DNA from: Tritrichomonas musculus
Lineage: Eukaryota; Parabasalia; Tritrichomonadida; Tritrichomonadidae
Direction: 5' to 3'
DNA: 64,000 nucleotides
Assembly (NCBI GenBank): GCA_039105265.1
Contig: JAPFFF010000058.1
Location: 62,001 to 126,000, forward strand
Positions 25,499 through 35,230 of the stretch are shown here, piece after piece (position 1 is the first letter of the stretch; every line of letters starts with the position of its first letter). Below the pieces are notes generated by a model. It was given only the letters and a program-made list of their open reading frames with translations. It did not search any database and was not told where the DNA came from. Position numbers and translations under genes: made by a program.

Positions 25499-26839
25499 TC
25501 ACACCAGTGTTCCATAAAACTCTAATGAATCAAAAGCCAAACAATTTTTCATGCTCCAATTTGGTGATGTTTCAATCAATCTCAGATATCTGAATTCGGA
25601 GCATAATTGATTATTAATCTCAAACGTGTGAATAAGACCATTTCCATTCAAATATGAACAATCTTTCTGTGTATCGATAACCTCCCATGTTGAATTATCA
25701 TTAGAACCTTGAATTTCCCAACTTTTCGGATGATCATTATTTGGACTCCATTTTCCAGATCTTATTTCATAATGAGTTGGATTAATTTTTCGATCCTTAA
25801 AATCGAAGCAAATATAGCTATTTGGCTCATCCTTTGAGAGATAAAATTTATTTTGATCATTGTAAAAAGTTGCGTTAATTGGCTGACAAAAATTATTGTA
25901 AAATGATGAGCACGACAAATTTACTACATTCTCAATTTTGCCACCACTTTTTTCATTCAAATAATTTATAATTCCATTGAAATTTTTTTCGCCATTTGGA
26001 GCAAAACTTAATTTTTCAATTTCTTTCTTTTCTTCTTCAACTTTTTGAATGTAAGAACGATCAATATTCAAATCTGTCTTGTCTGTTTGTATTTGACAGG
26101 TAGTTGAAGCCAACCTTTCTGAAATTTTACACCATACAGTATGTGTCATGTCATTAAAATCATAAACTTTGATGAATTCTTTGATGGCTTCTTGTGACAA
26201 ATTATTAAAAATTATTTTTTCGTAAAGTTTTGAAAAAGTTTGATTTTTTTTATATAATTTGTTGATGAAAAAAAGAAGCTGGTCTTCATTTTCTAATCTA
26301 AGATTTGGATCATTGATTACTTTTGATAGTGTATTATAGTTTAATTCAAGTAATTGTTTCTCCATATCTTGAATAAGCTCATTGAAATGGGATGAAATAA
26401 AGCTGATTTCATCTTGGATGTTTTTTTCGTAAAATTTTCCAAATTTTAGGTGACTTTCAAGTATGGAAAAAACGTTGCTTTTTGTAAGAGAAGTTGATTG
26501 GTCATTATTGATTTTAACTAAATCGATATCAAGAAGTTTGGTAACTTCAATGATAAATGGAAGTTGGTCTTCTGGAATATCAAATTGACTAAAATTTATA
26601 AGATTAAGAATATACGTAAAATTGCCTTTTTGTGTGGTTGTAATTTCAAATTTATCAAAAGAAGCATCACAAAAGTGATTTCGGGAAATCAGTGGTGATA
26701 TCAAATCTGCTATTAGTCGATTTGTTCTAAATTCTTCGCCATTAACAATAAAAGTAAAGTCTTTATCGTATATTTGAAGAGGAACGCCGTAAAATCTAGA
26801 GAGGTTGAGTTGAATATTTATATTTTTTTTTTGACTCAT
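25499..26839 (-). CDS. BTB-like/BACK protein with C-terminal F5/8 type C (discoidin-like) domain
   Basis: 446 residues from the ATG at 26,839 (MSQKKNIN); an upstream in-frame ATG at 26,872 is disfavoured because it precedes a strong initiator motif. Residues about 20-110 resemble a BTB fold (FTFIVNGEEFRTNRLIADLISPLISR), followed by a helical BACK-like region. Residues about 290-446 are an F5/8C jelly-roll (YICFDFKDRKINPTHYEIRSG, WEIQGSNDNSTWEVID, RYLRLIETSPNW). This architecture is expanded in trichomonads. Ligand and role are unknown; BTB domains often serve as adaptors, for instance for cullin ligases. Confidence 0.8.
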   Translation of the reverse strand: MSQKKNINIQLNLSRFYGVPLQIYDKDFTFIVNGEEFRTNRLIADLISPLISRNHFCDASFDKFEITTTQKGNFTYILNLINFSQFDIPEDQLPFIIEVTKLLDIDLVKINNDQSTSLTKSNVFSILESHLKFGKFYEKNIQDEISFISSHFNELIQDMEKQLLELNYNTLSKVINDPNLRLENEDQLLFFINKLYKKNQTFSKLYEKIIFNNLSQEAIKEFIKVYDFNDMTHTVWCKISERLASTTCQIQTDKTDLNIDRSYIQKVEEEKKEIEKLSFAPNGEKNFNGIINYLNEKSGGKIENVVNLSCSSFYNNFCQPINATFYNDQNKFYLSKDEPNSYICFDFKDRKINPTHYEIRSGKWSPNNDHPKSWEIQGSNDNSTWEVIDTQKDCSYLNGNGLIHTFEINNQLCSEFRYLRLIETSPNWSMKNCLAFDSLEFYGTLV

Positions 26840-27982
26840 AATTATAAAAATGAAATAAAGTACAAATCTCATTCAAAGTGGAAAATTTTATTATTTTTTT
26901 CTGAATATAAACCATTCAAAATATAAACTTTTTTTTCAGGTCACTAACATGTGAATACCAATAAAACTTACATCATTCAATAGTATATTCTGAGAAGTAA
27001 AGCCTATTTAAAATGTATCGATTTTTATGAAATATGACGCTTGGCTCACAAAATGGATATTTTCAATTGAATTTTCATTTAAAAAAAAAATTGAACGGAA
27101 AATCTGTTTAATTGAGCATATAATGCCCTATTCAAACAAAATTAAAAGAATCAAATTATATAAAGATTTTTTATTATTCTAATCAATAATTCATTCATAT
27201 ATCTATCTTTTATCATTGAAATATATTATCGTTATAATTGGTTTATAATCAAGTATTAATCTGGGATTATAGACATTTACCTACAAAAAAGCACTCAACT
27301 TGGAAAAAAATGGAAGAAATTAACATTAATTCACTTTTTTTTTTTTTTTTTCACCATAAAAATGAAATCTGTGACAATATGAATTGTTATTATAGGTAAA
27401 ATCCATAAAAACATTTGAAGTGCTTTAAATTTTCATATGTTTTTGCGTTTCCCGTAATAAAAGAGAATATTTCCATACATAAGTGAAAATTTCATAAGGG
27501 CCCAATATGTCATTATTTTCATTTTCGATAATAAAATTTTATATCAATAACAAAAAAAATGTTATTGATACAAAAATCATTTATTAAAAACCTTCAATAA
27601 TTAGTATTTGTAACAAAAAAATAGTATATGTGACAAAATTTTTATATCTAAAACAAAAAAAAATCATCAATCACCAAATTTTATATCTATCTCGTAATTT
27701 TGTATCTGTTACAAAAAATTTGTATGTGTTACGAAAATTTTTTTAGTATTGTAAAATTTCTAATCAGTTATTTATTTTTTTTATGAGAAACAAATGGCAT
27801 GTTATATAAAATAAAAATATTAATACTTCCGGCCCTTAGCAGAAGTGAAAATTTCCGTTACAAAAGTTGATTTATCAGTTACAAAAGTGAAACAGGTAAT
27901 AAAAAAAAAAAGGTCAAAAAATTCAAAATAAAAGGTCAAAATAAAAATCATTAAAATTTATGAAACAAAAAATTGAAACATT
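26840..27982. other. 1.1-kb spacer with diverged short repeats
   Basis: No gene was seen. It contains the 18-mer ATATAAACCATTCAAAAT (26,905-26,922). From about 27,595 to 27,740, and again near 27,850-27,900, short phrases such as TTTGTATCTGTTACAAAAA, TGTATGTGTTACGAAAA and AGTATTTGTAACAAAAA recur with divergence, like an eroded tandem array. A T16-18 run lies near 27,335. Confidence 0.5.
26851..26853 (-). promoter_or_regulatory. Initiator-like motif (TCATTTTT) of the BTB-F5/8C gene
   Basis: On the minus strand TTTCATTTTTATAATT precedes ATG. The A of TCA (26,851) would be +1, giving a 12-nt leader. This matches the known trichomonad initiator TCA(+1)Y(T/A) and decides the start at 26,839. Confidence 0.6.
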
Positions 27983-30900
27983 TTATTGAGATCGAAATTG
28001 TGGGTGCATTCTAATAATAAACTGTGTTAACGCATCTTCTGTAGATTCATCGTCATTCGCCTTAATGAGCTTTCTTATTGCGTTTTCTGTATTCTGGCAC
28101 TTTTCTAAATACAACTTAATTATTCTGATCATTTCTTTGAAGCAATTTTCATCGAGTTGATCATGAACGTCTACGAAATCCTTGAAGTTCTTAACGAAGA
28201 ACTCGATTAGATTTCTTTTGGCTCTTTCGCCTCTCTGTTTTTCTTCCAATATCTGGATCGAGTAGTTGGAATTGATGGACAAAATCTGAGCCTTTAATTG
28301 TGCCTCTGACAATTTTTTACTGCGTTCGATTGATTCAATTTTAGAGGCCGAATTCATATTATTCTTTTCAATTTCAAACTTCAATTTATTAAGTTCTGTT
28401 GTTGCATTATCGAGTTTGTTTTGCGTCTCTTGCAGAGTGTCCGCCAAGTCTTGAAGATCAAGTTTATGCTTCTGTGTTTCTTTATGCAATTTTTCATCAA
28501 CTTCGTTGATTTTATTGCGTAGTTCGTCTTTCTCCATTTCGTGGACGTTTTGTAAAGAATTCATTTTATCTTCATAGTCCAACGATAGATCATTCAATTT
28601 CTTCTGATAATTAGAAACTTCTTCTTGAGCTTTCTGAGCAACTTGCTTCCACATTGTCACCGCTTTGTCAAGAGATTCTATGCGACCATTTAACTCCTCA
28701 ATTTGGAAGTTCATTTGATTCTGTTCTCGGCTCCGCTGAAGAATCGCTTCTTCGTCTTCATGGTCGTTGTTTTGAACAAAGGACGAATTGGACGATGAAT
28801 CTTCTTTCGGCTTCTTTGGTTGGCAGATGTTGCGCAGTTGTTCAATCAAGCTTTTGTTTTGTTCTTGAAGCTTCTCAATTTCACTTTGCAATTGTGAAAT
28901 TTGCTTGCGTGAAATGTCATTCATCTTCTTGAGCGTGTTGGTCTTCGTTTCGCTTTCCTTTTCTTTGTTTGAAATGACTTTCTTCACTTGCTGGCGCATG
29001 ACGTTCCGCTTCTTCTTCTCGTCTTTGATCTGTGAGGCGAGTTTCTCAATCATCTTCTGTGAGTCTTCGTAGGATGATATGACCGACTCGTAGTCATCGA
29101 TGCCGATCTTCTTCAAGAACTCGTTCTTGTCGGATTGAAGGGCGGTTACTTGGTTGATTAACTTTCGGCATTTCATGATGTAACGGGAGATCAAATCGGC
29201 AGCTTTTTCAGGGTCAATTGGGCGTGGTTCTTTATTATCTTTTTCAGAGGATACGTTACTATATTCATTCAAATTTGAATTGGTATTCAAATTTGAATTA
29301 TTGTTAAGAATTTCTTCTTCATTGCCATCTTGGAGGGCTTCGATGATTTCGGCCTTAAATGACTCGTATTTGTTCGTTAAGTAATTAACGTCTTTTTCGT
29401 GTGATTCCTTCTCCTTTCTGTGGGCGTTTGCTTGGTTATCTATGTATCTGTTAACCACGGTAAAAATGCTCTTCACACGTGAGTCGACCGTTAAGGAGTC
29501 ATTTTCTGAGATTTCGGTTACAATGTCAAGTATGTCATTGGGAAGATCGCCGAAGTCCCACTTGCCGCTATTGTTCTGGTTTCCTTTCAAATTTTTGAGA
29601 AGCCTATCGTCGCTCAGTTCTCTATCGTCTTCCTTCAGGCGCTGCTTGCTGAGCTTCTCCTTCTCCCTCTCCAAGTGCTGCAGCATGTTGTCCATTTGAA
29701 TGAATATTTGGCTCTGCTTTTCAATGAGGCCGATCAAGATTTCTTTGGTGTTGCTCAAATCGGTTATTTCGGTTTTTTGATCGTTGAGTAGCCGTTCAAG
29801 CGTGTCTATCGTTTTTTCATCATTGTTCTCTTTAAGCTTTAACCGCGCAATTTCACCTTCTAACCGCTCAATAGGTAAATTTGACTCGTTACTTTTCTCA
29901 GATAATTTGGTCAGTGCTTCTTCTGCATCCTTGGCTAGTTTTTGGTTCTCTTTTTGTTGCTTGTGAAGGTCTGTTTGTAATCTTTCCGATTCAAGTACAA
30001 CCGTTTTTAATTTGGCCGAAATTTGAGCTTTGATGATCTCCGATTCTCTCAATTGTGATTTTACGTTTTCTAGATCCATTTTAAGCATGGAAACAGTGGT
30101 TTCTTCATCATGTAATTTGGCATTTACGGATGATAATTCACGCCTAAGTTGTTCTGAATCAGTATCTTCTATTATGGTGGAAACTTGGACAAATTGATTT
30201 CGTGTTTTTGGTGGTGGCTTAACTATCAGCTTTTGTTGGTTGAGAATGGTTAATCGTTGGATTTCATTATCTTTTTGCTTAATTGAATCATTTAATGATG
30301 TCAATTCTTGCTCGTTTTTTAAAGCATCATTTTCGCATTTCTTTTTTAATTTGATAACGCCGATTTGGAGGGTTTTAACTTTTTGTTTTTCGTTTTGGAG
30401 TTTTTCTTGTAATTTGTCAACTTTGTCGTTGAGTAAAGCGCATTTTTGTTCTAATTCTTCATTTCTGGCATTGGCTGTTTTGGGTTTGGTTTCAGTAGGT
30501 GGCTTTTTTAGAAACTCAAATAATTCTGTAGCTGATTGAAATTTGTTGTTAAATCGTACTTCTGCTGCTTTAAGAATTTTCGATACATTAGATGATAAAA
30601 CGGAATTTTCTGATTGAATAGAATGTAAATTAGCTTCTATATGTTTTGTTTGTCTTTGATGACTACTTTTTATGTTATCAATTTCTGCTTTGAGTGAGCC
30701 ATTTTCGATTTGAAGTTCAGATATTTGAGCTTCATAATTTTTAATCTCTGTAGTTTTTGAAGTTTTTTTAGAATTCGTTATTTCGTTATTTGTCTGTAAT
30801 GCAATCTCAAGTCTTTTTTGGAGATCATCATTTAATTCTTTCATTTCCATTAAAGACTTTTTTAAGCTATAATTTTCTGTATAAAGGTTTTCCATATTTG

Positions 30901-31102
30901 GAATTACGTTAACTGAACTAGAGAATTCTGCTTTCAAAGTCTCTAGCTCTTCTTTAAGATGTTTATTAATCTCTGTGAGATGATCAATTTCTTCTTTATA
31001 ATTACGTTCATTACTATACTTGTCGTTCGCTATAATTGAATTGTTAGGGTTTCCAGTATCATCCCCAGATGCAAAAGATAAAGATAAATCGCTAAAGTCC
31101 AT
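27983..31102 (-). CDS. Large coiled-coil protein, unknown function
   Basis: 1,039 residues, nearly all coiled coil from about residue 30 to 930 (EEIDHLTEINKHLKEELETL, EELEQKCALLNDKVDKLQEK, IEKLQEQNKSLIEQLRN). There is an acidic Asn-rich break near 620 (NNNSNLNTNSNLNEYSN). The final 110 residues (FFVKNFKDFVDVHDQLDENCFKEMIRIIKLYL) look globular and end in HPQFRSQ. Such long coils act as tethers, golgins or cytoskeletal linkers; trichomonad proteins of this type are commonly annotated only by the coil. The middle third is more G+C-rich than its flanks. Divergent to the kinase gene at 31,715. Confidence 0.8.
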   Translation of the reverse strand: MDFSDLSLSFASGDDTGNPNNSIIANDKYSNERNYKEEIDHLTEINKHLKEELETLKAEFSSSVNVIPNMENLYTENYSLKKSLMEMKELNDDLQKRLEIALQTNNEITNSKKTSKTTEIKNYEAQISELQIENGSLKAEIDNIKSSHQRQTKHIEANLHSIQSENSVLSSNVSKILKAAEVRFNNKFQSATELFEFLKKPPTETKPKTANARNEELEQKCALLNDKVDKLQEKLQNEKQKVKTLQIGVIKLKKKCENDALKNEQELTSLNDSIKQKDNEIQRLTILNQQKLIVKPPPKTRNQFVQVSTIIEDTDSEQLRRELSSVNAKLHDEETTVSMLKMDLENVKSQLRESEIIKAQISAKLKTVVLESERLQTDLHKQQKENQKLAKDAEEALTKLSEKSNESNLPIERLEGEIARLKLKENNDEKTIDTLERLLNDQKTEITDLSNTKEILIGLIEKQSQIFIQMDNMLQHLEREKEKLSKQRLKEDDRELSDDRLLKNLKGNQNNSGKWDFGDLPNDILDIVTEISENDSLTVDSRVKSIFTVVNRYIDNQANAHRKEKESHEKDVNYLTNKYESFKAEIIEALQDGNEEEILNNNSNLNTNSNLNEYSNVSSEKDNKEPRPIDPEKAADLISRYIMKCRKLINQVTALQSDKNEFLKKIGIDDYESVISSYEDSQKMIEKLASQIKDEKKKRNVMRQQVKKVISNKEKESETKTNTLKKMNDISRKQISQLQSEIEKLQEQNKSLIEQLRNICQPKKPKEDSSSNSSFVQNNDHEDEEAILQRSREQNQMNFQIEELNGRIESLDKAVTMWKQVAQKAQEEVSNYQKKLNDLSLDYEDKMNSLQNVHEMEKDELRNKINEVDEKLHKETQKHKLDLQDLADTLQETQNKLDNATTELNKLKFEIEKNNMNSASKIESIERSKKLSEAQLKAQILSINSNYSIQILEEKQRGERAKRNLIEFFVKNFKDFVDVHDQLDENCFKEMIRIIKLYLEKCQNTENAIRKLIKANDDESTEDALTQFIIRMHPQFRSQ

Positions 31103-31714
31103 CTGTTGAGACCGTTTACTTAAAATTTTTTTTCAATATTTATTCAGCCAATTTCTATTAAAAAGTTTTGGTAGTTTTTTAATTTTTTTTCTATAGATAT
31201 TCAATAGTAAACGATCTCCTTTTTAATTGCCAAATATCTACATAAATATTGAGAATTTTTAATTTAAAATTGTAATTTTGAAATATATTTTATATATTAT
31301 GATGTAATCTTTCATTGGTTGATAAAATACTGAAATGAAAAAAATTTCCATTTTATTAGTAAAAATAGTTTTGTATATTTTGAGAAAGTAATGTAAGTAT
31401 AGATTGTTATACATTTAAAAAGGTTCCTAGAAAATCATAAAAAGCAAAACAGTAAAAAACTCATTTTATAGTCTCACAAAAATTCAATTAAAATTTTAAA
31501 AACTTTTTGAAGCTGAAAATTTTTAAAAATTTTCTTTTTTGATTGGCATCTAGCATATATTTTAATTTGGTTCTATGCCTTTAAAAACATCCAAATTTCG
31601 ACATTAATAACCAAAAAAAAAAAAAAAAAAAAAAAAAAAGACAAAAAAAATTTGAAATAACGTTTCTCATTTTTTTTTTTTTTTTTCCAAATAAATTTTA
31701 AGTTCACATTTATC
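31103..31714. other. Divergent promoter spacer with poly(A) and poly(T) tracts
   Basis: Spacer of 612 bp between the coiled-coil gene and the kinase gene. An A27 run (31,613-31,639) and a T17 run (31,670-31,686) are separated by 30 bp and end 17 bp before the kinase initiator. Such dA:dT tracts exclude nucleosomes and can also pair with each other. No gene was seen. Confidence 0.6.
31704..31710 (+). promoter_or_regulatory. Initiator-like motif (TCACATT) of the kinase gene
   Basis: TCACATTTATC directly precedes the ATG at 31,715. With +1 at the A (31,706) the leader is 9 nt. This is a good match to the trichomonad initiator TCA(+1)Y(T/A). Confidence 0.65.
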
Positions 31715-33223
31715 ATGATAAGTACTTTCACTTTAGCTCCAGAGTTAAAATTTAATAAAGAAGACTTTAAATTCATTAAGCAAATTGGACATGGATCAAA
31801 TGCAGTAGTTAATGAAGTTGAAAATGTTAATACGAAAAAGAGATATGCAGCAAAAGTTCTGAAAAAGCCAATTTTACCAGGTGATGAATTAAATGATATT
31901 GAACTTAAAATATTATCAAATGCTAAATCGCCAGCAATTTTAAATCTTGTGGGATATTCAATTTCAGATAATAAGTTAACAATTTATACAGAATTGTTCC
32001 CAAACAATAACTTAATGACATTTCTAAATTCACAAAAGTTTTCAGAAGATTGGAGAGCCAAAAAATATTTGATTTCGCTGGGAATTGCGATGGGGATGGA
32101 TTATCTTCATTCAATAGGTTACTCGCATAGAGATTTAAAGCCTGAAAACATTCTTTTAAATGATCTATATCTGCCAATTATTTCAGATTTTGGTATTTCG
32201 AAGCAATTTTCAGAATCAGATATTATGGAAACAATAGCAGGAACTCCTCGTTATCTTGCACCTGAAGTATTGAGGGGAGAACCATATGATTCATCTTGTG
32301 ATGTCTATTCTTATAGTATTTTACTTCTTGAACTAATGAGCGATAAAATATTACAAGAGGAAATGGGCTTTTATAAATTCATTACGGAAGTAACAAGCGG
32401 GAAAAGGCCAGCATTTCCTCCTGATATGGATGAAGGAATTAAAAAATTGATTTCAAGTTGTTGGGATGATAATCCAAGACAAAGGTTAAAATTTAATAAT
32501 ATAATTGATGAGTTAACTGAAGAATATTTTTATTCCCAATTTGAGATCGATACGGCGCAAATTGTTGAATATATTGATAAATTTGGCGAGCGTTACGATT
32601 ATTTGAAAAAGAAGTTTCAGCCTAAAACAGAAATCATTGATATAATTGAAAGATCAATTGATACAGATGAAGTTGAACATAAATCAGAAAAAAAAGATCA
32701 TATTGAGTTAGAAAAAGAAATTCATATTGATCATTTATCAGATGTTGAAGTAATAGATGAAATAGAAGTAGATGGTATAAGTGAGAAAGATATCGAAATT
32801 GGAAAAGATATTGATGAAGAGTATCAAATAGATAATGATGATGGTGACAGCGATAAAAATGTTGGCTTTGTGATTGACAAAGATCCTGAAATTAAAATTG
32901 CCTCAAAATCTGGTATTATTCCTGATAAAAACAAAAATAATATGTTATCAGATGATAATAATGGCGAGAAAATAAAATCTATAAGAATTAAGGTTCCAAA
33001 GATTAAGAAGAATATGATTAAAAAAGAAAAGAAGAAGAAAGATATTGGTTCTGATGTCGATATAGACGATGATGTTAGAATTAATAAAAAAGATGATGAT
33101 GAAACTTGTATAAAACCAATTGATGATTCGGCAAAAAAAATAAAATTAACGGGGAATGACGATGATTATACGCCAACTATTAAAATTAAGGTTCCTAAGG
33201 TCATTAAAAAGAGAAAGAAATAA
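31715..33223 (+). CDS. Protein kinase with long charged C-terminal tail
   Basis: 502 residues. The kinase domain covers about 15-270: glycine loop IGHGSNAVV, Lys in AAKVLKK, catalytic loop HRDLKPENILLND, DFG in SDFGISK, activation segment ending GTPRYLAPEVL, and DVYSYSILLLELM. All catalytic residues are present, so it should be active; the style is TKL-like or Ser/Thr. Residues 300-502 are acidic and lysine-rich and hold two related basic motifs, RIKVPKIKKN (about 425) and KIKVPKVIKKRKK at the very end, which could be nuclear-localisation or docking sites. Substrates are unknown. Confidence 0.9.
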   Translation: MISTFTLAPELKFNKEDFKFIKQIGHGSNAVVNEVENVNTKKRYAAKVLKKPILPGDELNDIELKILSNAKSPAILNLVGYSISDNKLTIYTELFPNNNLMTFLNSQKFSEDWRAKKYLISLGIAMGMDYLHSIGYSHRDLKPENILLNDLYLPIISDFGISKQFSESDIMETIAGTPRYLAPEVLRGEPYDSSCDVYSYSILLLELMSDKILQEEMGFYKFITEVTSGKRPAFPPDMDEGIKKLISSCWDDNPRQRLKFNNIIDELTEEYFYSQFEIDTAQIVEYIDKFGERYDYLKKKFQPKTEIIDIIERSIDTDEVEHKSEKKDHIELEKEIHIDHLSDVEVIDEIEVDGISEKDIEIGKDIDEEYQIDNDDGDSDKNVGFVIDKDPEIKIASKSGIIPDKNKNNMLSDDNNGEKIKSIRIKVPKIKKNMIKKEKKKKDIGSDVDIDDDVRINKKDDDETCIKPIDDSAKKIKLTGNDDDYTPTIKIKVPKVIKKRKK

Positions 33224-33846
33224 GGTTCTGTTTTTGAATTGTTAACCAATTCTCTTCTGCATTCTGTTTTTGAAATGTATTGAATTTTACAGAATTATTT
33301 TCTGATATTTTTACTCGAATATTGGAATACCAATCATTCAAAAGATTATCATGAACATGAAAATTACAGTTATTCGCATTTTCTAAATCATAGAGATTAT
33401 GAAATTAGTTAAAACTGAAAGAAATTAAAAATGAGCATGATGGTAGGCACTCGAAATTAATTTCAAAATATATCATATTATTTGATAATTGAAATGAAAA
33501 AGCAATTGAAAAATTATTGGAATAGATGGTGTCGATTTGATGCCAAACTCGGATAGAATAAATTATTTTGACGAATAATTATCACTGAAAAAACTTAATA
33601 AATTAGTATCAAACAATCAATTAAATATTGTATTAATGATATTATAGCTTTATAGAAATGAATAAAAAATGTTATTAAAAAATTATTTGTTTTTGTTTAT
33701 TTTAATATTAAATATTTGATTATTCATTATAGGTGAATGGATAAAAATTAATATTTACAATGAAATCCTTATTTTATTCTGAGAAAAACATATTTTAATT
33801 TACATAAAAATTCAAAATTCATTCAAAATCAAGTACGTTTTCTAAA
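33224..33846. other. A+T-rich spacer
   Basis: Spacer of 623 bp between two rightward genes. It holds ATTCATTCAAAATCAAG at about 33,817-33,833, resembling an initiator (TCATT) and the recurrent ATTCAAAA motif. No gene was seen. Confidence 0.5.
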
Positions 33847-34923
33847 ATGCTACGATTTAATAATCCACCTCATGAGACAGTCAAACCGCCAAGTCCCAAA
33901 GCTACATCAAGAGCAAGATCGCCATTTTTTTCTGCAAATCAAGGGCGTAGTATTTCAGCAAGGCAAGAGCAACGCCCTCAATCGGCTCGTGGTCCTATTC
34001 AAAAGCGTATGCCAAAAACTCTTTATATGAGGACTTCATGCACTGAATTAAGAGAGACAACAAAATTATATTCAATACTTCTTGAATATTCACAGCAATT
34101 CATTCAAACAACAATTAGTAAAATTTTAATTCCCAAATTTCCGAATCTTCTGCAAAATTTAACTGCGTCATTTGATAAATTTTCTAATCAATTGGTGTCT
34201 CTGTTTAGCACAATTCGGAAAACGCCTATAGTCAGAAAGTATGGCCAAAATTCACTTATGTTTCAATCTGGTGAGCAATTTACCAGTAATTGGATAGAGT
34301 TTATTGAATATGTTAATGGTATTGCAGATGCTGGTTTATCTCCTTATCAAGAAGAATTTGCTAAATGTTTTCAAACCATTATTGACGTTATGTCATTTAT
34401 TTCTTTAAGAATGAAAAAAGGAAATTTCATTTCTAAGCAAGCCCATGATATAATGAACAAAAACAATACTAAACTTTTAGAAATACACGACAAAATTGAT
34501 CCTATTTTAGCTGAATCAAAAGAATCTGTCATTGCCCGTATTACTCCTCAGAAATACACTACTTATATTAAACAATATGTTCGTGATATGAATACTATTA
34601 TGGATCGAATTTTGCCAAATGATGTTATTTCACCAATAGAATCATCTAAAATCAGAACTGAAATTTCAACACAATGTTCTGAAATATGTCAAATAATTGA
34701 ATCTATGTGCACTTTTCATGATTCTATCAGTGCAATTAAAACTCAAATTGTTGAGTTTAATAATGCTTTATCTGGTATTTATACGCTCGTTAGCTTGCCT
34801 TTTTCTATCACTTTGACAGTGGAAGAACAAGAAGAGGAATGTGAGTGTGATAAATGCCGAAGTTTCCCTGAAAAACAACTTGAACAATTTTATAGAGATG
34901 AGTTTCAAGCTAATGATCAGTAA
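33847..34923 (+). CDS. Helical protein of unknown function
   Basis: 358 residues. The first 60 are basic and low in complexity (PPSPKATSRARSPFFSANQG, SARQEQRPQSARG) and could be phosphorylated or bind microtubules or membranes. Residues 65-310 are alpha-helical with no membrane segment. The tail has an acidic and Cys-containing stretch (TVEEQEEECECDKCRSFPEKQ). No family was recognised. It precedes the VPS54 gene on the same strand, but nothing shows a functional link. Confidence 0.65.
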   Translation: MLRFNNPPHETVKPPSPKATSRARSPFFSANQGRSISARQEQRPQSARGPIQKRMPKTLYMRTSCTELRETTKLYSILLEYSQQFIQTTISKILIPKFPNLLQNLTASFDKFSNQLVSLFSTIRKTPIVRKYGQNSLMFQSGEQFTSNWIEFIEYVNGIADAGLSPYQEEFAKCFQTIIDVMSFISLRMKKGNFISKQAHDIMNKNNTKLLEIHDKIDPILAESKESVIARITPQKYTTYIKQYVRDMNTIMDRILPNDVISPIESSKIRTEISTQCSEICQIIESMCTFHDSISAIKTQIVEFNNALSGIYTLVSLPFSITLTVEEQEEECECDKCRSFPEKQLEQFYRDEFQANDQ

Positions 34924-35230
34924 GGAAAAGTTTAATGTTATATGCGTATTTATGTTTATATAAATTATCATTTAATAGCTCAAAATCGTATAACTTTTTT
35001 CTTATTCGAATAGCAAATATTTGGTTTCTGTTTAAAATTCAAATAATTGAAGTATTTTCATTAAACTTTTTTTATTCGCAAAAAAACAGAAGAAGAGAAT
35101 CAAATTATTGATATAATATTGTTGATATTCAAGATCTTCAATAATCAAACCTGAAAATTAATTACAACATCATGATCAAAAGAGATTTCATCAAAATGCT
35201 AAAGTGACATGTGATGAGAAAAATGATAGA
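34924..35230. other. Spacer before the VPS54 gene
   Basis: About 307 bp, A+T-rich. Near the 3' end it holds short ATGs in other frames (for example at 35,196) followed at once by stops. TTTCATCAAAA at 35,187-35,197 is a possible initiator. No gene was seen. Confidence 0.4.

Noticed and set aside
35204-35230. Nine-codon N-terminal extension of the VPS54 gene
   Set aside because: It needs a GTG start, unlikely in this eukaryote; the ATG at 35,231 is used instead.
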